From assembly GCA_029261895.1 (NCBI GenBank), contig JAJDAK010000017.1:21353-85352 (forward strand): a stretch of 64,000 bases of DNA, in the 5' to 3' direction. Every line of letters begins with the position of its first letter. The first letter of the stretch is position 1. The DNA is from Deltaproteobacteria bacterium. GTDB taxonomy: Bacteria; Myxococcota_A; UBA9160; SZUA-336. The translations under genes were made by a program, and so were the position numbers. Positions 1 through 8,064 of this stretch are shown here, piece after piece. The notes beneath the pieces were generated by a model. That model did no database searches, was not told the origin of the DNA, and was given only the letters and a program-made list of their open reading frames with translations.

Positions 1-412
1 GCTCGCCGCCTTGATCCTCAGCCACGATCTCCAAGATCTCAATGATGTCGGGCCTCACAAGGCCGAGCAGCGCCTTGCCGATCTTGCCGTTGCCGTTGAT
101 GATGTCGAACGGAAACTGCAGCGACTGTGGAACGCCATTCAATATGACCTCCATCCGCAGCGTGTTCCCGAGGGCGGTGATCTTATTGCCGCCTGCATCC
201 ACGGCCCGCTTAAGCTTGAATTTAAGCTTGCCGCCATTTCCGGAACTAAGACTTAACCGGAGATTCGTCTTGGGCCCGTACTTGACGGGTGAGACGCTGC
301 CATCCACTGCGATCAGTGTGGCACTGAGTGAGGTTTGATGAGCCGCGGCGGGGCTGGAAAGACCGACGCACACGACAGCCACGAAAAGCCAAAACGCTGA
401 GTGTAGTCTCAT
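1..412 (-). CDS. Secreted protein, C-terminus cut by window edge
   Basis: An open frame runs on the minus strand from an ATG at 412 to the left window edge without a stop, giving about 137 residues. The first about 25 residues form a clear signal peptide (hydrophobic FWLFVAVVCVGLSS core ending AAA-HQ). The mature part is rich in Gly, Lys and small beta-prone residues (GGKLKFKLKRAVDAGGNKI), consistent with an extracytoplasmic beta-rich domain. No family is recognised. There is no good Shine-Dalgarno sequence before the ATG, so the exact start is uncertain, but it sits correctly before the signal peptide. Confidence 0.55.
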   Translation of the reverse strand, partial: MRLHSAFWLFVAVVCVGLSSPAAAHQTSLSATLIAVDGSVSPVKYGPKTNLRLSLSSGNGGKLKFKLKRAVDAGGNKITALGNTLRMEVILNGVPQSLQFPFDIINGNGKIGKALLGLVRPDIIEILEIVAEDQGGE

Positions 413-558
413 AGGAGGATTCTGTCAGAGTTGGATAGATTTTTTCAACTCTAAATCTCAGGAGCGTGCAGTATTCGATATCTGAAGCACCCTTTGCCCT
501 CTTCGGGAATACACGTTCATTCACGATCAGGAACATTCCGAGTACGACTCCCCCTGCT

Positions 559-835
559 CTAAGTGGCCCCAAGCGAATCAAGCTCCAATAGTCGCTGCAG
601 CGTTTCTTCTAGCACCTGTAGTTGCTGACGCGAAAAGTCAGACCGCGTAAACAACATGGATTCAGCGGCGATTCCCGATAGAACCATGAAGAAAAAGCGC
701 TCGGCTAACACTCCTTTCTGCGGAGCAAGACGCACGTCATCGAAGAGTTCTTTCCAAATGCGATGTAGGCGGCGCGCAACGTAGCGTTCCGATTTAGAAT
801 CGGCGCCGGACCCGTGTTTGCGACGAGACAGGCTG
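559..835 (-). pseudogene. TetR-family regulator, C-terminal remnant
   Basis: Translation of the minus strand gives a coherent alpha-helical stretch of about 85 residues (ERYVARRLHRIWKEL, then FFFMVLSGIAAESMLFTRSD, then LQVLEETLQRLLELDSLG) ending at a stop at 561-559. It resembles the C-terminal ligand-binding half of TetR regulators. Upstream in the same frame there is an in-frame stop and no plausible start codon or N-terminal HTH. I read it as a truncated gene whose DNA-binding half is gone. The family assignment rests on helix pattern only. Confidence 0.35.
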
Positions 836-1060
836 CAATGCTGTTTGGATCAACGACACCTCAATCGGAAGTAGTGCGCAGATGTCGACGACCACCGGCT
901 TGATTTATGGCTGGGGTCCCGATCCCAATGAGACCAGCCTCGATGCCTTCTACTTTACGGCAAACGATTGGCAAACAGGCGACGAGGTTTTTCGCATTTA
1001 TGGCGGGAATGGTATCCAGTTCAATCCGGTTCTCGGCCTGGAGTGGATCCGTCTAATTCG
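811..1060 (+). other. Protein-like fragment, possible gene remnant
   Basis: The plus frame containing the ATG at 882 reads as a plausible extracellular protein fragment from about 811 to 1060 (WINDTSIGSSAQ, then GLIYGWGPDPNE, then DAFYFTANDWQTGDEVFRIY). Coherence stops where it meets the 3' end of the convergent esterase gene. An in-frame stop lies immediately upstream and no ribosome binding site is visible. It may be the tail of a gene removed by rearrangement. The neighbouring TetR remnant on the other strand points to the same junction. Confidence 0.2.
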
Positions 1061-3683
1061 AGAAATACGGTATAGGCAGTGCTTTGAATCCCAACACGGC
1101 ACCGCTTCCGTCTTCACCGATCACCCAGCCCGAATCGGGTCGTGTGCCGTACGAATAGGAAACCGTGGTTCCGCTTGGTGCCGGTGACGCAAGCCGGATC
1201 AGTATCTGTTGACCGCTGAGTGTCGCGTTGATGATGGATAGATCTGTACCCAACTCATTTCGTACACGATATAGATCGGCCAGGCGATCATCATCGGCGG
1301 AGATCGCTTTGTCGTAACTCAAAACGATTTCGGTACCGGCACCTTCCAACGCGATCGCGAGTAATTTCGGTTCGACACTTGTCGCGATACCGTAGCTTTC
1401 TTTCGCGATCGCACGCGCCAAGCGTTCTCCAACCTGCTTCTGGCCCGCAAACGTGAGATGGAGGCCGTCGTTATCGGCGTCAAGAAGACTGACAACGGTT
1501 GCGTGTGGATCACTCAACGCGAACTGCCGATGGGCTTCGCGAATAGCCACAACACCGTCGGTAACTGCCGGGTCGTCCCAGCTCGCAAGCTGACAGATAC
1601 CCACGAAGAGTTCTGGACTGTTGAGATCGTCGCGGAACCAGCTGACGAGTCGATTCAAGTTTGCAAGGTAGTCCGGGGTACTGGAGCTAATGTCGGACTC
1701 CCCTTGATACCAGAGCAAACCGCGAATCGGATGTGAATAGCCTTGCGCCAGCACGCTGTACAACGCCGTGCCATAGAGACGATCACGATCGACAGGACTC
1801 GCGTCGTTTCGTCGCCAATGACAAGACGGCGGCGTGCACGGTTCTTCCGTCATGATGCTCGAGCCGCCCTTGGCGGCGGGAATGATGCCGACCGGTACAC
1901 CGGTCAAATCGGCCAGTTCCTTGCCAAAGCGCAGCATCGGTGAGTGGCGCGCAAAGACGTCCATACCAATCCCGTCCACCGAAGGCAGCGCCCTGTCCAT
2001 AGGCTCACGTCCCATCTGCCAACGCTGGTCATTACCAAAGAGATGAACACGTGCATCCGGCGCTTCGGCCAGCACTGACTGCTCACCGAAAACCCAGCCC
2101 GACATATTCGACTGACCACCCGCAATGTACATATCTCCGACGGCGATCGAAACGACCGTCTGACTCGCGACGACTTCGCTGTTTACGGGATTGACCAGTC
2201 GCAACGTAACGTCGTAGTTGCCCCCGGTGGGAACCGCGGCCAGCGTGACGACAGACAGAGAAGGTTTGGACGAAGCGGATCGAACATGCTGTTGCTCACT
2301 GAAGTCAAAACCGACCAAGGGTTGACCGCTATCCGTATCTGCAACGCGAAGCTCCATGCGAACGTTCTGTTGAGCTTGATAGATAAACAGGATCTGGATG
2401 TCTACGTCATTGTTAGGGCCGCGCTGAAAAAGCTTCCAATCCACCAGGCCGCTCGGCGTGTTTAGCGCACAGAGCGCGTCATCAAGCAGATCACCCTTCC
2501 CATCATCATCCGTATCTGGGCGCGTTGGATCGCTGCAGAGCAGACGCTCCCAAAGATCTTTCAGACCGTCGCCATCGCTATCGGGGGAACTCGGATCAGA
2601 ACCTGATGCGATCTCGTCGTGAAACCGCACACCGTCCCGATCCAGGTCGGAAAAGCCGTCGATCTTTCCGTCGCCGTCACTATCTCGTACGAACGGATCT
2701 AAACCCAGAAACACCTCGACCGCGTCACTTAGGAAATCACCATCGGTGTCCGCGAAGAACATCGCCAACAAGCCTTCGGTCTTGGGGAACGCCGATTCGG
2801 TCGTATTGGACAGGCCGTCGCCATCGAAATCGTCCAGGCCATCAACGATGCCGTTCCCATTGCTATCGGGATCCAAGGGGTGACCGATGCCAAGCACATC
2901 CCAACCCGCCCAGTCATGCTGATCGGGAATGCCATCGTCATCGCTGTCTGGATCCAAAAGGTCCATACCCGCAGCTTGCTCCTGCGCATCGGTGACGCCG
3001 TCTGCATCCTGATCCACCGCAGCCACAAAGATCTGTTCCGTGAACTGTCCCCCACCATCTGCAACACGAAGCGTTATCAGGTTGTCGCCCGCATGCAGTG
3101 GAATGACCGCAATAAACCCGAAGATGTTCAGCGGAATCACGCCGCCACTGCCATCGTCATTGGCCCAGCTCACCTGAAGATCTGCGGCGGGCGTAATATT
3201 GTCGGCCGCACCGATCGCCAGTAGCAGACTGAGCTCAGTGACATTGACCACGGGGGAGACGCCGAACGTAGGCGGAAGCTGCGGTATTGCCACGTGGAGT
3301 GACGGTGCTTCAACCGGACCCCATTCAACGTCACAACTCGTCGACATCGAATTCCCTGACGCATCGGTTACGTGAGCGGTGATACGATTCACACCTTCCA
3401 AGAGCGAAACATCGGCCCACCAGCCAAACATCGAGGGTTGAAGGGTTCCGACTCCGCCGCGGTCGTTCTCCCAGGTCGTCACGAGCTCAGTCGGGGATGT
3501 CTCCAGATCGTACGGAATCGTAGAAATGCGCAACGTACTTGTCGTGGCCGTTGCCGGACAAGTCACGGGACTCACGAAAACAATACTCGGCGGTTCGTCG
3601 GCCGAGACCGGCAACGCTAGAACACAAGAAACGAGCAGCAAGAATCGAAAATACAGCATCCGCATCCACCTCAGTACAAACAT
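1053..3683 (-). CDS. Secreted sialate O-acetylesterase-like (SASA) protein with calcium-binding repeats
   Basis: This 876-residue exported protein has a signal peptide in residues 9-28 (LYFRFLLLVSCVLALPVSA), two Ig-like beta-sandwich segments (about 30-220), a run of thrombospondin type 3 repeats (about 225-400; DPDSDDDGIPD, DSNGNGIVDG, DSDGDGKIDG) and a C-terminal SASA/CE6 esterase domain (about 520-790). The esterase shows the SGNH nucleophile block AGGQSNMSGW, the GLLWYQGESD block and a late DGLHLTFAGQ block with the catalytic Asp/His. It probably deacetylates extracellular acetylated sugars, with the calcium repeats as a rigid stalk. A last about 100-residue beta domain follows. Start may be the ATG at 3659, which has GAGG about 9 nt upstream. 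The gene stands alone, convergent to decayed DNA. Confidence 0.85.
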   Translation of the reverse strand: MFVLRWMRMLYFRFLLLVSCVLALPVSADEPPSIVFVSPVTCPATATTSTLRISTIPYDLETSPTELVTTWENDRGGVGTLQPSMFGWWADVSLLEGVNRITAHVTDASGNSMSTSCDVEWGPVEAPSLHVAIPQLPPTFGVSPVVNVTELSLLLAIGAADNITPAADLQVSWANDDGSGGVIPLNIFGFIAVIPLHAGDNLITLRVADGGGQFTEQIFVAAVDQDADGVTDAQEQAAGMDLLDPDSDDDGIPDQHDWAGWDVLGIGHPLDPDSNGNGIVDGLDDFDGDGLSNTTESAFPKTEGLLAMFFADTDGDFLSDAVEVFLGLDPFVRDSDGDGKIDGFSDLDRDGVRFHDEIASGSDPSSPDSDGDGLKDLWERLLCSDPTRPDTDDDGKGDLLDDALCALNTPSGLVDWKLFQRGPNNDVDIQILFIYQAQQNVRMELRVADTDSGQPLVGFDFSEQQHVRSASSKPSLSVVTLAAVPTGGNYDVTLRLVNPVNSEVVASQTVVSIAVGDMYIAGGQSNMSGWVFGEQSVLAEAPDARVHLFGNDQRWQMGREPMDRALPSVDGIGMDVFARHSPMLRFGKELADLTGVPVGIIPAAKGGSSIMTEEPCTPPSCHWRRNDASPVDRDRLYGTALYSVLAQGYSHPIRGLLWYQGESDISSSTPDYLANLNRLVSWFRDDLNSPELFVGICQLASWDDPAVTDGVVAIREAHRQFALSDPHATVVSLLDADNDGLHLTFAGQKQVGERLARAIAKESYGIATSVEPKLLAIALEGAGTEIVLSYDKAISADDDRLADLYRVRNELGTDLSIINATLSGQQILIRLASPAPSGTTVSYSYGTRPDSGWVIGEDGSGAVLGFKALPIPYFSN

Positions 3684-3819
3684 GATTGTAGCGGAAACGA
3701 GGTGGTCTATGTGCCGATCTTCTTCCCAGATAGTCCTATTTCACTAGACAATTGCAGCGACGTTGCGCATCGACATCACATCTCTGACGACATGCGCAAC
3801 GGTTGCGCAACACTTTGAT

Positions 3820-5010
3820 TCAGTTCACGTCGTTCAAGGGGCAACGAATACCGTCGGGATCATCGATGAGTCCCACACAACGGTTACAATGTGTGCAGCC
3901 ATTCTTGTAGGCGGGATCTTGCATCATGCTGCGTACGAAGTCCGGATCTTTGATCAGCGGACGACCTAACTGAATGAAGTCAAACCCCTCGCGCATGACC
4001 TGGTTCACACTTTCCAGCGTACAACAACCACCGATGTAAACGACCGAGCATTGTACGGCTTCACGTATCCGCTTCGCCGCATCGAGGAAGTAGAGTTCCT
4101 CGTACGGATAATCACGAAAGAGTTTCGGCCCCATCAACCGAAGCCCAAGCCGGGCGATGGGGTTTTTCTCCTGTTCGATCATACCGTGCGCAATGCTCTC
4201 CCCCCGGAACATGAGCATGGGATTGAAGCTGCTGGTCCCGCCACTGGTCACGATCGCATCGATGCCACCGCGATCGAGTAGCGACGCGACTTGTACGCCC
4301 TCTTCCCAGCTCACGCCGCCCTTCACACCATCGGACATACTGATCTTGCCGAGGACCGGGAAATCATCGCCGACGGCTTTGCGTACCGCTTCGAGCGCGC
4401 GGAGTGGTACACGCATGCGGTTCTCAAAACTTCCGCCGTATTCGTCGGTTCGCCGATTCGTGCGACGGCTGATGAATTGACTCAGCGCATAGCCATGACC
4501 GAAGTGCATCTCGATCGCATCAAAACCAATGCGTTTCATTGTTGTGGCTGCATCGGCGAAAGTCGTGACGAGGTGGTCGATATCGTCGTGGCCCATCTCA
4601 CCGGCAAATGGCATCCCGCTCGGAATACCCAGCATATTGAGTTGACGCGACGGCCCCAGGGGACGCTTGATCCGTTGCAACTTCCGATTCTTCGAAAAGT
4701 TGCCGCAATGAACCAGCTGACCCGAAACCCGCGCGCCTGCAGCTTGAACTTCAGTAACGAGCGCGCGCAGCTGCGGCACAATCTCTTCGTGGATGTACAT
4801 CGTGCGGTCGTGCAAGCGGCCATCGGCTTCGGAGGCGCAGTACGCGATCGTCGTCATCGCGACCCCGCCCTCGGCAAGCCGGCGATGAAACGCGGTTAGC
4901 TTCTCACCCGGTACACCGTTCGGTGACTTCCCCTCGAACGTTGCCGCCTTAAGAATACGGTTCTTAAGTTCGAGCGAACCCAGTCGTCCGGATGTGAAAG
5001 CTGTACTCAT
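3820..5010 (-). CDS. NADH:flavin oxidoreductase, old yellow enzyme / dienoyl-CoA reductase type
   Basis: The 396-residue protein is a TIM-barrel FMN oxidoreductase. Seen motifs are LGSLELKNRILKAATFEGKS at the N-terminus, SGQLVHCGNFS, the active-site region FDAIEMHFGHGYALSQFISR with NRRTDEYGGSFENRMR, and a C-terminal phosphate-binding region FDFIQLGRPLIKDPDFV. The extreme C-terminus carries CTHCNRC plus a further Cys in IRCPL, which matches the 4Fe-4S ligand pattern of the 2,4-dienoyl-CoA reductase subfamily. The NAD(P)H/FAD-binding domains that follow in that enzyme are absent. Substrate cannot be told. An AAGGGA ribosome binding site lies 6 nt before the ATG. It is transcribed away from the toxin-antitoxin pair at 5.3 kb. 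Confidence 0.88.
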   Translation of the reverse strand: MSTAFTSGRLGSLELKNRILKAATFEGKSPNGVPGEKLTAFHRRLAEGGVAMTTIAYCASEADGRLHDRTMYIHEEIVPQLRALVTEVQAAGARVSGQLVHCGNFSKNRKLQRIKRPLGPSRQLNMLGIPSGMPFAGEMGHDDIDHLVTTFADAATTMKRIGFDAIEMHFGHGYALSQFISRRTNRRTDEYGGSFENRMRVPLRALEAVRKAVGDDFPVLGKISMSDGVKGGVSWEEGVQVASLLDRGGIDAIVTSGGTSSFNPMLMFRGESIAHGMIEQEKNPIARLGLRLMGPKLFRDYPYEELYFLDAAKRIREAVQCSVVYIGGCCTLESVNQVMREGFDFIQLGRPLIKDPDFVRSMMQDPAYKNGCTHCNRCVGLIDDPDGIRCPLNDVN

Positions 5011-5315
5011 CGGGTATCCCTTCCATGCTATTGAGTCGAGCCGCGTTCCGCCTCGAGTTAGCGTCGTTTATACGCCTAATCAGGGTGAGTCAGCGAGACT
5101 CAAATGCATTGAATCGGATTGTTGATCGTGGTTGGGTTGCTGTTTTCCGCTTGTATCTCCGTTCCCGCCGGGCCGTAGACCACAGATTCTGACGCGGATT
5201 CAGGCTCAGCCCTTCCTGCCCGACCGCCTCAAGATCAGCATTCCGGGGTCGATAGTATCAAGTGGTCAATGACCACTTGATACTATCTCAGCACTCCCTT
5301 AGGATCTACGCAACG
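5011..5315. other. Divergent intergenic region
   Basis: About 300 bp between the oxidoreductase start and the plus-strand toxin-antitoxin-like pair. Apart from the palindrome at 5251-5287 I see no gene or RNA here. It must hold both divergent promoters. Confidence 0.6.
5251..5287. promoter_or_regulatory. Perfect 18-bp inverted repeat, likely operator
   Basis: GATAGTATCAAGTGGTCA (5251-5268) is followed by a single A and then its exact reverse complement (5270-5287). It lies 28 bp before the chosen start of the antitoxin-like gene at 5316, where toxin-antitoxin operons place their autoregulatory operator. Being a 37-bp perfect palindrome it could bind a dimeric repressor or form a cruciform or hairpin in the leader. 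No T-tract follows, so a terminator is unlikely. Confidence 0.7.
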
Positions 5316-5822
5316 ATGGCGTTTCTAACCGCACGAAAAGACGGCCGAAACGAGATCCGCGAGACGCTCCAGACGGCCGCAGGCTCTCGAGCCCGAACCC
5401 TGGCGATTTTCCGGGGTTCGCTGGCGCCTGAAATTCTGGACCGAGCCGCGGAGCGAGCGCTGCTGCCCTTTGACCCGGACGCGCTGCGAGAGCGTGCGCG
5501 ACAGCTCGGCGTGACGGTAATTGAAGGGCATGGGGATGCCGAAGCACGGTCATTGCTCAAACGACTTCGCAGCGGCGGCGCGATCGATCCGATCCTTGCA
5601 GGGTTGCTCCAGACGGAACTCGTACAGCTCGAACATTCAGAGGTACCCGTCGAACTTCGAGAGGCTTCCGACTGGCTCGAAGTTCCACCGGCTGCACGCG
5701 GTCGCGCGTTACGTGGACTCCTGCGAGTTTCGGATCGGATCGTACGCTCTCGGCCAGCCATCAAGTCGCGCCCCCCAGCAAACTTTCCTCGATTCCGATC
5801 CAAGAAGAAACGGTCAAGCTAA
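5316..5822 (+). CDS. Hypothetical protein, candidate antitoxin of a nucleotidyltransferase pair
   Basis: 168 residues from the ATG at 5316, chosen because AGGATC lies about 9 nt upstream and the palindromic operator is then just outside the gene. An earlier in-frame start at 5262 would lie inside the palindrome. The protein is Arg/Glu/Leu-rich and helical (IRETLQTAAGSRARTLAIF, then AARGRALRGLLRVSDRIV), with a basic tail (FRSKKKRSS). It has no recognisable family and no evident HTH. Its stop overlaps the next start by one base (TAATG), implying translational coupling to the nucleotidyltransferase. Position suggests antitoxin or accessory subunit. Function is inferred from context only. Confidence 0.6.
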   Translation: MAFLTARKDGRNEIRETLQTAAGSRARTLAIFRGSLAPEILDRAAERALLPFDPDALRERARQLGVTVIEGHGDAEARSLLKRLRSGGAIDPILAGLLQTELVQLEHSEVPVELREASDWLEVPPAARGRALRGLLRVSDRIVRSRPAIKSRPPANFPRFRSKKKRSS

Positions 5823-6376
5823 TGGCTTCACCGCTACTCGACGAGAAAATTCTTGCGATCGAACAGGCGTTTTCGAAAACAAGAATCCCGCACGCTTTTG
5901 GTGGCGCCCTCGCCCTCGCATACTACGGAACACCGCGTGGAACCGTTGATATCGATATCAATATCTTCCTGCGCGCTGATGAAGCCGATGCGGTGTTCCA
6001 AGCTTTGTCGGATTTGGGTGTCGATGTAACAGGCAAACGCGAACACTCACGCCTCAAACGTGAGGGACAGATTCGTGTTCGATGGGAACATACACCCGTT
6101 GATCTTTTCTTCTCCTACGACGCGCTGCACGAAAGCTGCGCGGAACGCGCGACCCTCATGCCCTTCGGCGACGGCGTCATCATTCCAGTTCTCAGTGCGG
6201 AGGACCTCGTTATTTTCAAGGTCCTCTTCGACCGACCTAAAGATCGCAGCGATATTCGAGAGGTGCTCTTTGCTCTGGGACCTCGTTTCGACCGAGCCTA
6301 CTGTTTGGATTGGCTCGCCCGCATCCTCGAACCAAAGGACGAACGGCTACTCGGCTTTCGGGCTGCCATGGGTTGA
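5822..6376 (+). CDS. Nucleotidyltransferase-fold protein, AbiEii/MenT-like toxin candidate
   Basis: 184 residues with the minimal nucleotidyltransferase signature: GG at 27-28 in HAFGGALALAYYG, then the metal-binding D43-x-D45 in RGTVDIDI, and a probable third acidic residue in TPVDLFFSYD. A later block, PVLSAEDLVIFKVLFDRPKD, is typical of AbiEii/AbiGii-type and MntA-like proteins. These families transfer nucleotides to tRNA or protein targets and act as toxins. It is coupled to the upstream 168-residue protein by a 1-base overlap and sits behind the 37-bp palindrome. Toxin activity is inferred; such proteins also occur as orphan nucleotidyltransferases. Confidence 0.75.
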   Translation: MASPLLDEKILAIEQAFSKTRIPHAFGGALALAYYGTPRGTVDIDINIFLRADEADAVFQALSDLGVDVTGKREHSRLKREGQIRVRWEHTPVDLFFSYDALHESCAERATLMPFGDGVIIPVLSAEDLVIFKVLFDRPKDRSDIREVLFALGPRFDRAYCLDWLARILEPKDERLLGFRAAMG

Positions 6377-6444
6377 ATAACAAGGCAACTCGCCGCGCCG
6401 AGAGGCAACCCCTAAATCACGCGGTTTCGCGTATGCTGGGCCCT

Positions 6445-7950
6445 ATGCGCAGGATTCGTTCGCTTGAGTTGCTGCTGATGACCTTCGTCGTGCTGTCCCT
6501 AGTTCCTGGGGTAGCGGCAGCCGACGTGCCCCAGCTTTCCAATTACCAGGGTCTGCTGCTCGACCCGAACGGGCTGCCCCTGAACGACAACGTCGGTGTC
6601 ATCTTACGGATCTACAGAGATCCTAACTCAGTGGATCCGCTGGATCTGTTGTACGACGAGGCGCACCTTAACGTCCCGGTGATCGACGGCGTCTTCAACA
6701 TAAAGCTGGGACTAGGCGACGTAACCTCCGGGCCCTTCAACGTGACCGTCTTCGCGGGCGCGAGGTCGATGGCGAGATACTGACACCGCGCTAGCAGTAC
6801 ACCACTGTGGCCTATGCGTTTCAATCTCAGGTCTGTGTAAACGCGAGCATGCTCGAGGGCCAGGACTTGGCCGGCGTGATCTCGGCCTCCCAAAATGGTT
6901 TAGTCACCGAGGGGCAGCTCCTCGCACATCAAGGCGATGCCGCCGCACACCATAGTAAGACGGTCAGCTTCCTTGATCTTAACGATCAGGCGAGCGATGG
7001 TCAGATCCCCGCCGGCATCACGCGTGACAGCGAAGTGCTCGCCCTCATCCTTACCATCGACGGTAGCGGCTCCGGCCTCGATGCGGATCTGCTGGACGGG
7101 CTCGACTCCACGGACTTTGCGCTCCCCGGCGATGTGTTTGGCCTGGTGCTAGACAACGATGGCGCGGGATCCGGCCTCATCGCGGACATGCTTGACGGCG
7201 TGCACGCCGTCGGCTTTTTGCGCTCGAACGCAGACGACACCTACACCGGCAACACGCTCACAGTTCAGGATGGCAGCTCACTCGTCATCGAGCGCGACAT
7301 GGCTATCGGTCCAGCAAGCGTCACTTCCACATCCATCTCACTGGGGGATGCGAACAATACGGTCCGTTTCGCGGGCAGCAACCTCACCATAGAGCTTGGC
7401 GACTCGGCCGCCGATAACGTGGAGGTCCCCGGCGAAATCATCGCAGGCGGGCCACTCACGCTGACCTCTGGCACAAATCGTTACCTGCCTGTGCCGGCGG
7501 CCGCTTTCTCACCCAGCCATGCCGTCAGTGACGAAGGCTGGTTCTACAGCACCGGCTTTGGCTACATGCAAAACGGAACCTCGCCCTGGTCCGTTTCGCT
7601 GACGGCGCCCGTCGGATTACCAGACGGTGCGGAGATCGAGGCGCTGCGCTGCTACTGGTACGACAACGCGGGCGGCGGCGTAAACTTGAACCTCGACGTG
7701 ACCCTACCGGCATGCGTACACCTCGACGACCGAGGAGTCCATCGCGTTTGTGGGCACCGACATCGTTCATCAAAGTACGAACATCAACACAATCGTCGAT
7801 ACCAGCATGACGGTCGGTCGCGAGATTGTCGACACCAACGCGTACCAGTACTACCTCTGGGTTTTCTTCGACACCGACACCGGCGCTCCCTTCAATGCGC
7901 TTCGATTCTACGGCTGCAAGCTCACCTACAGCGGCGGCATCTTTCCCTGA
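6445..7950 (+). pseudogene. Decayed copy of the secreted fibre-like gene at 34.3-35.9 kb
   Basis: The conceptual translation matches the intact minus-strand paralogue at 34334-35863 along its whole length: signal peptide (MRRIRSLELLL versus MRGIRSLEVLL), LSNYQGLLLDPNG, VTSGPFNV, LDNDGAGSGLIADMLDGVHA and the end DTDTGAPFN-LRFYGCK-TYSGG-FP. Three lesions are visible. A deletion of roughly 20 nt near 6760 shifts frame. A CAG-to-TAG nonsense codon lies about 6793, at the position of PRQQYTS in the paralogue. A 2-nt deletion near 7708, after NLDVTL, shifts frame again. The leader is also conserved between copies (TTCGC-TATG before the ATG). Probably non-functional, unless the lesions are sequence errors. 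Confidence 0.85.
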
Positions 7951-8064
7951 TCGACACGAATAACGCGAAGACCGCGATCGCGACGCGCTAGTGCCCACTG
8001 GTATGCTTCACGATCCGACCACTAGTCGCGTTCTGTCTGGATTCATCCTACCCTGACGAAACAA

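Noticed and set aside
246..581. 111-codon minus-strand frame
   Set aside because: It runs across the end of the TetR remnant and the start of the secreted gene in a different frame, has no ribosome binding site and reads as noise.
2500..3000. Tandem DNA repeat
   Set aside because: The periodicity is the protein-level thrombospondin type 3 repeat; the DNA units are too divergent for a repeat call.
4291..4899. 202-codon plus-strand frame
   Set aside because: Antisense to the old-yellow-enzyme gene, whose motifs are unambiguous; the frame is a by-product of codon bias.
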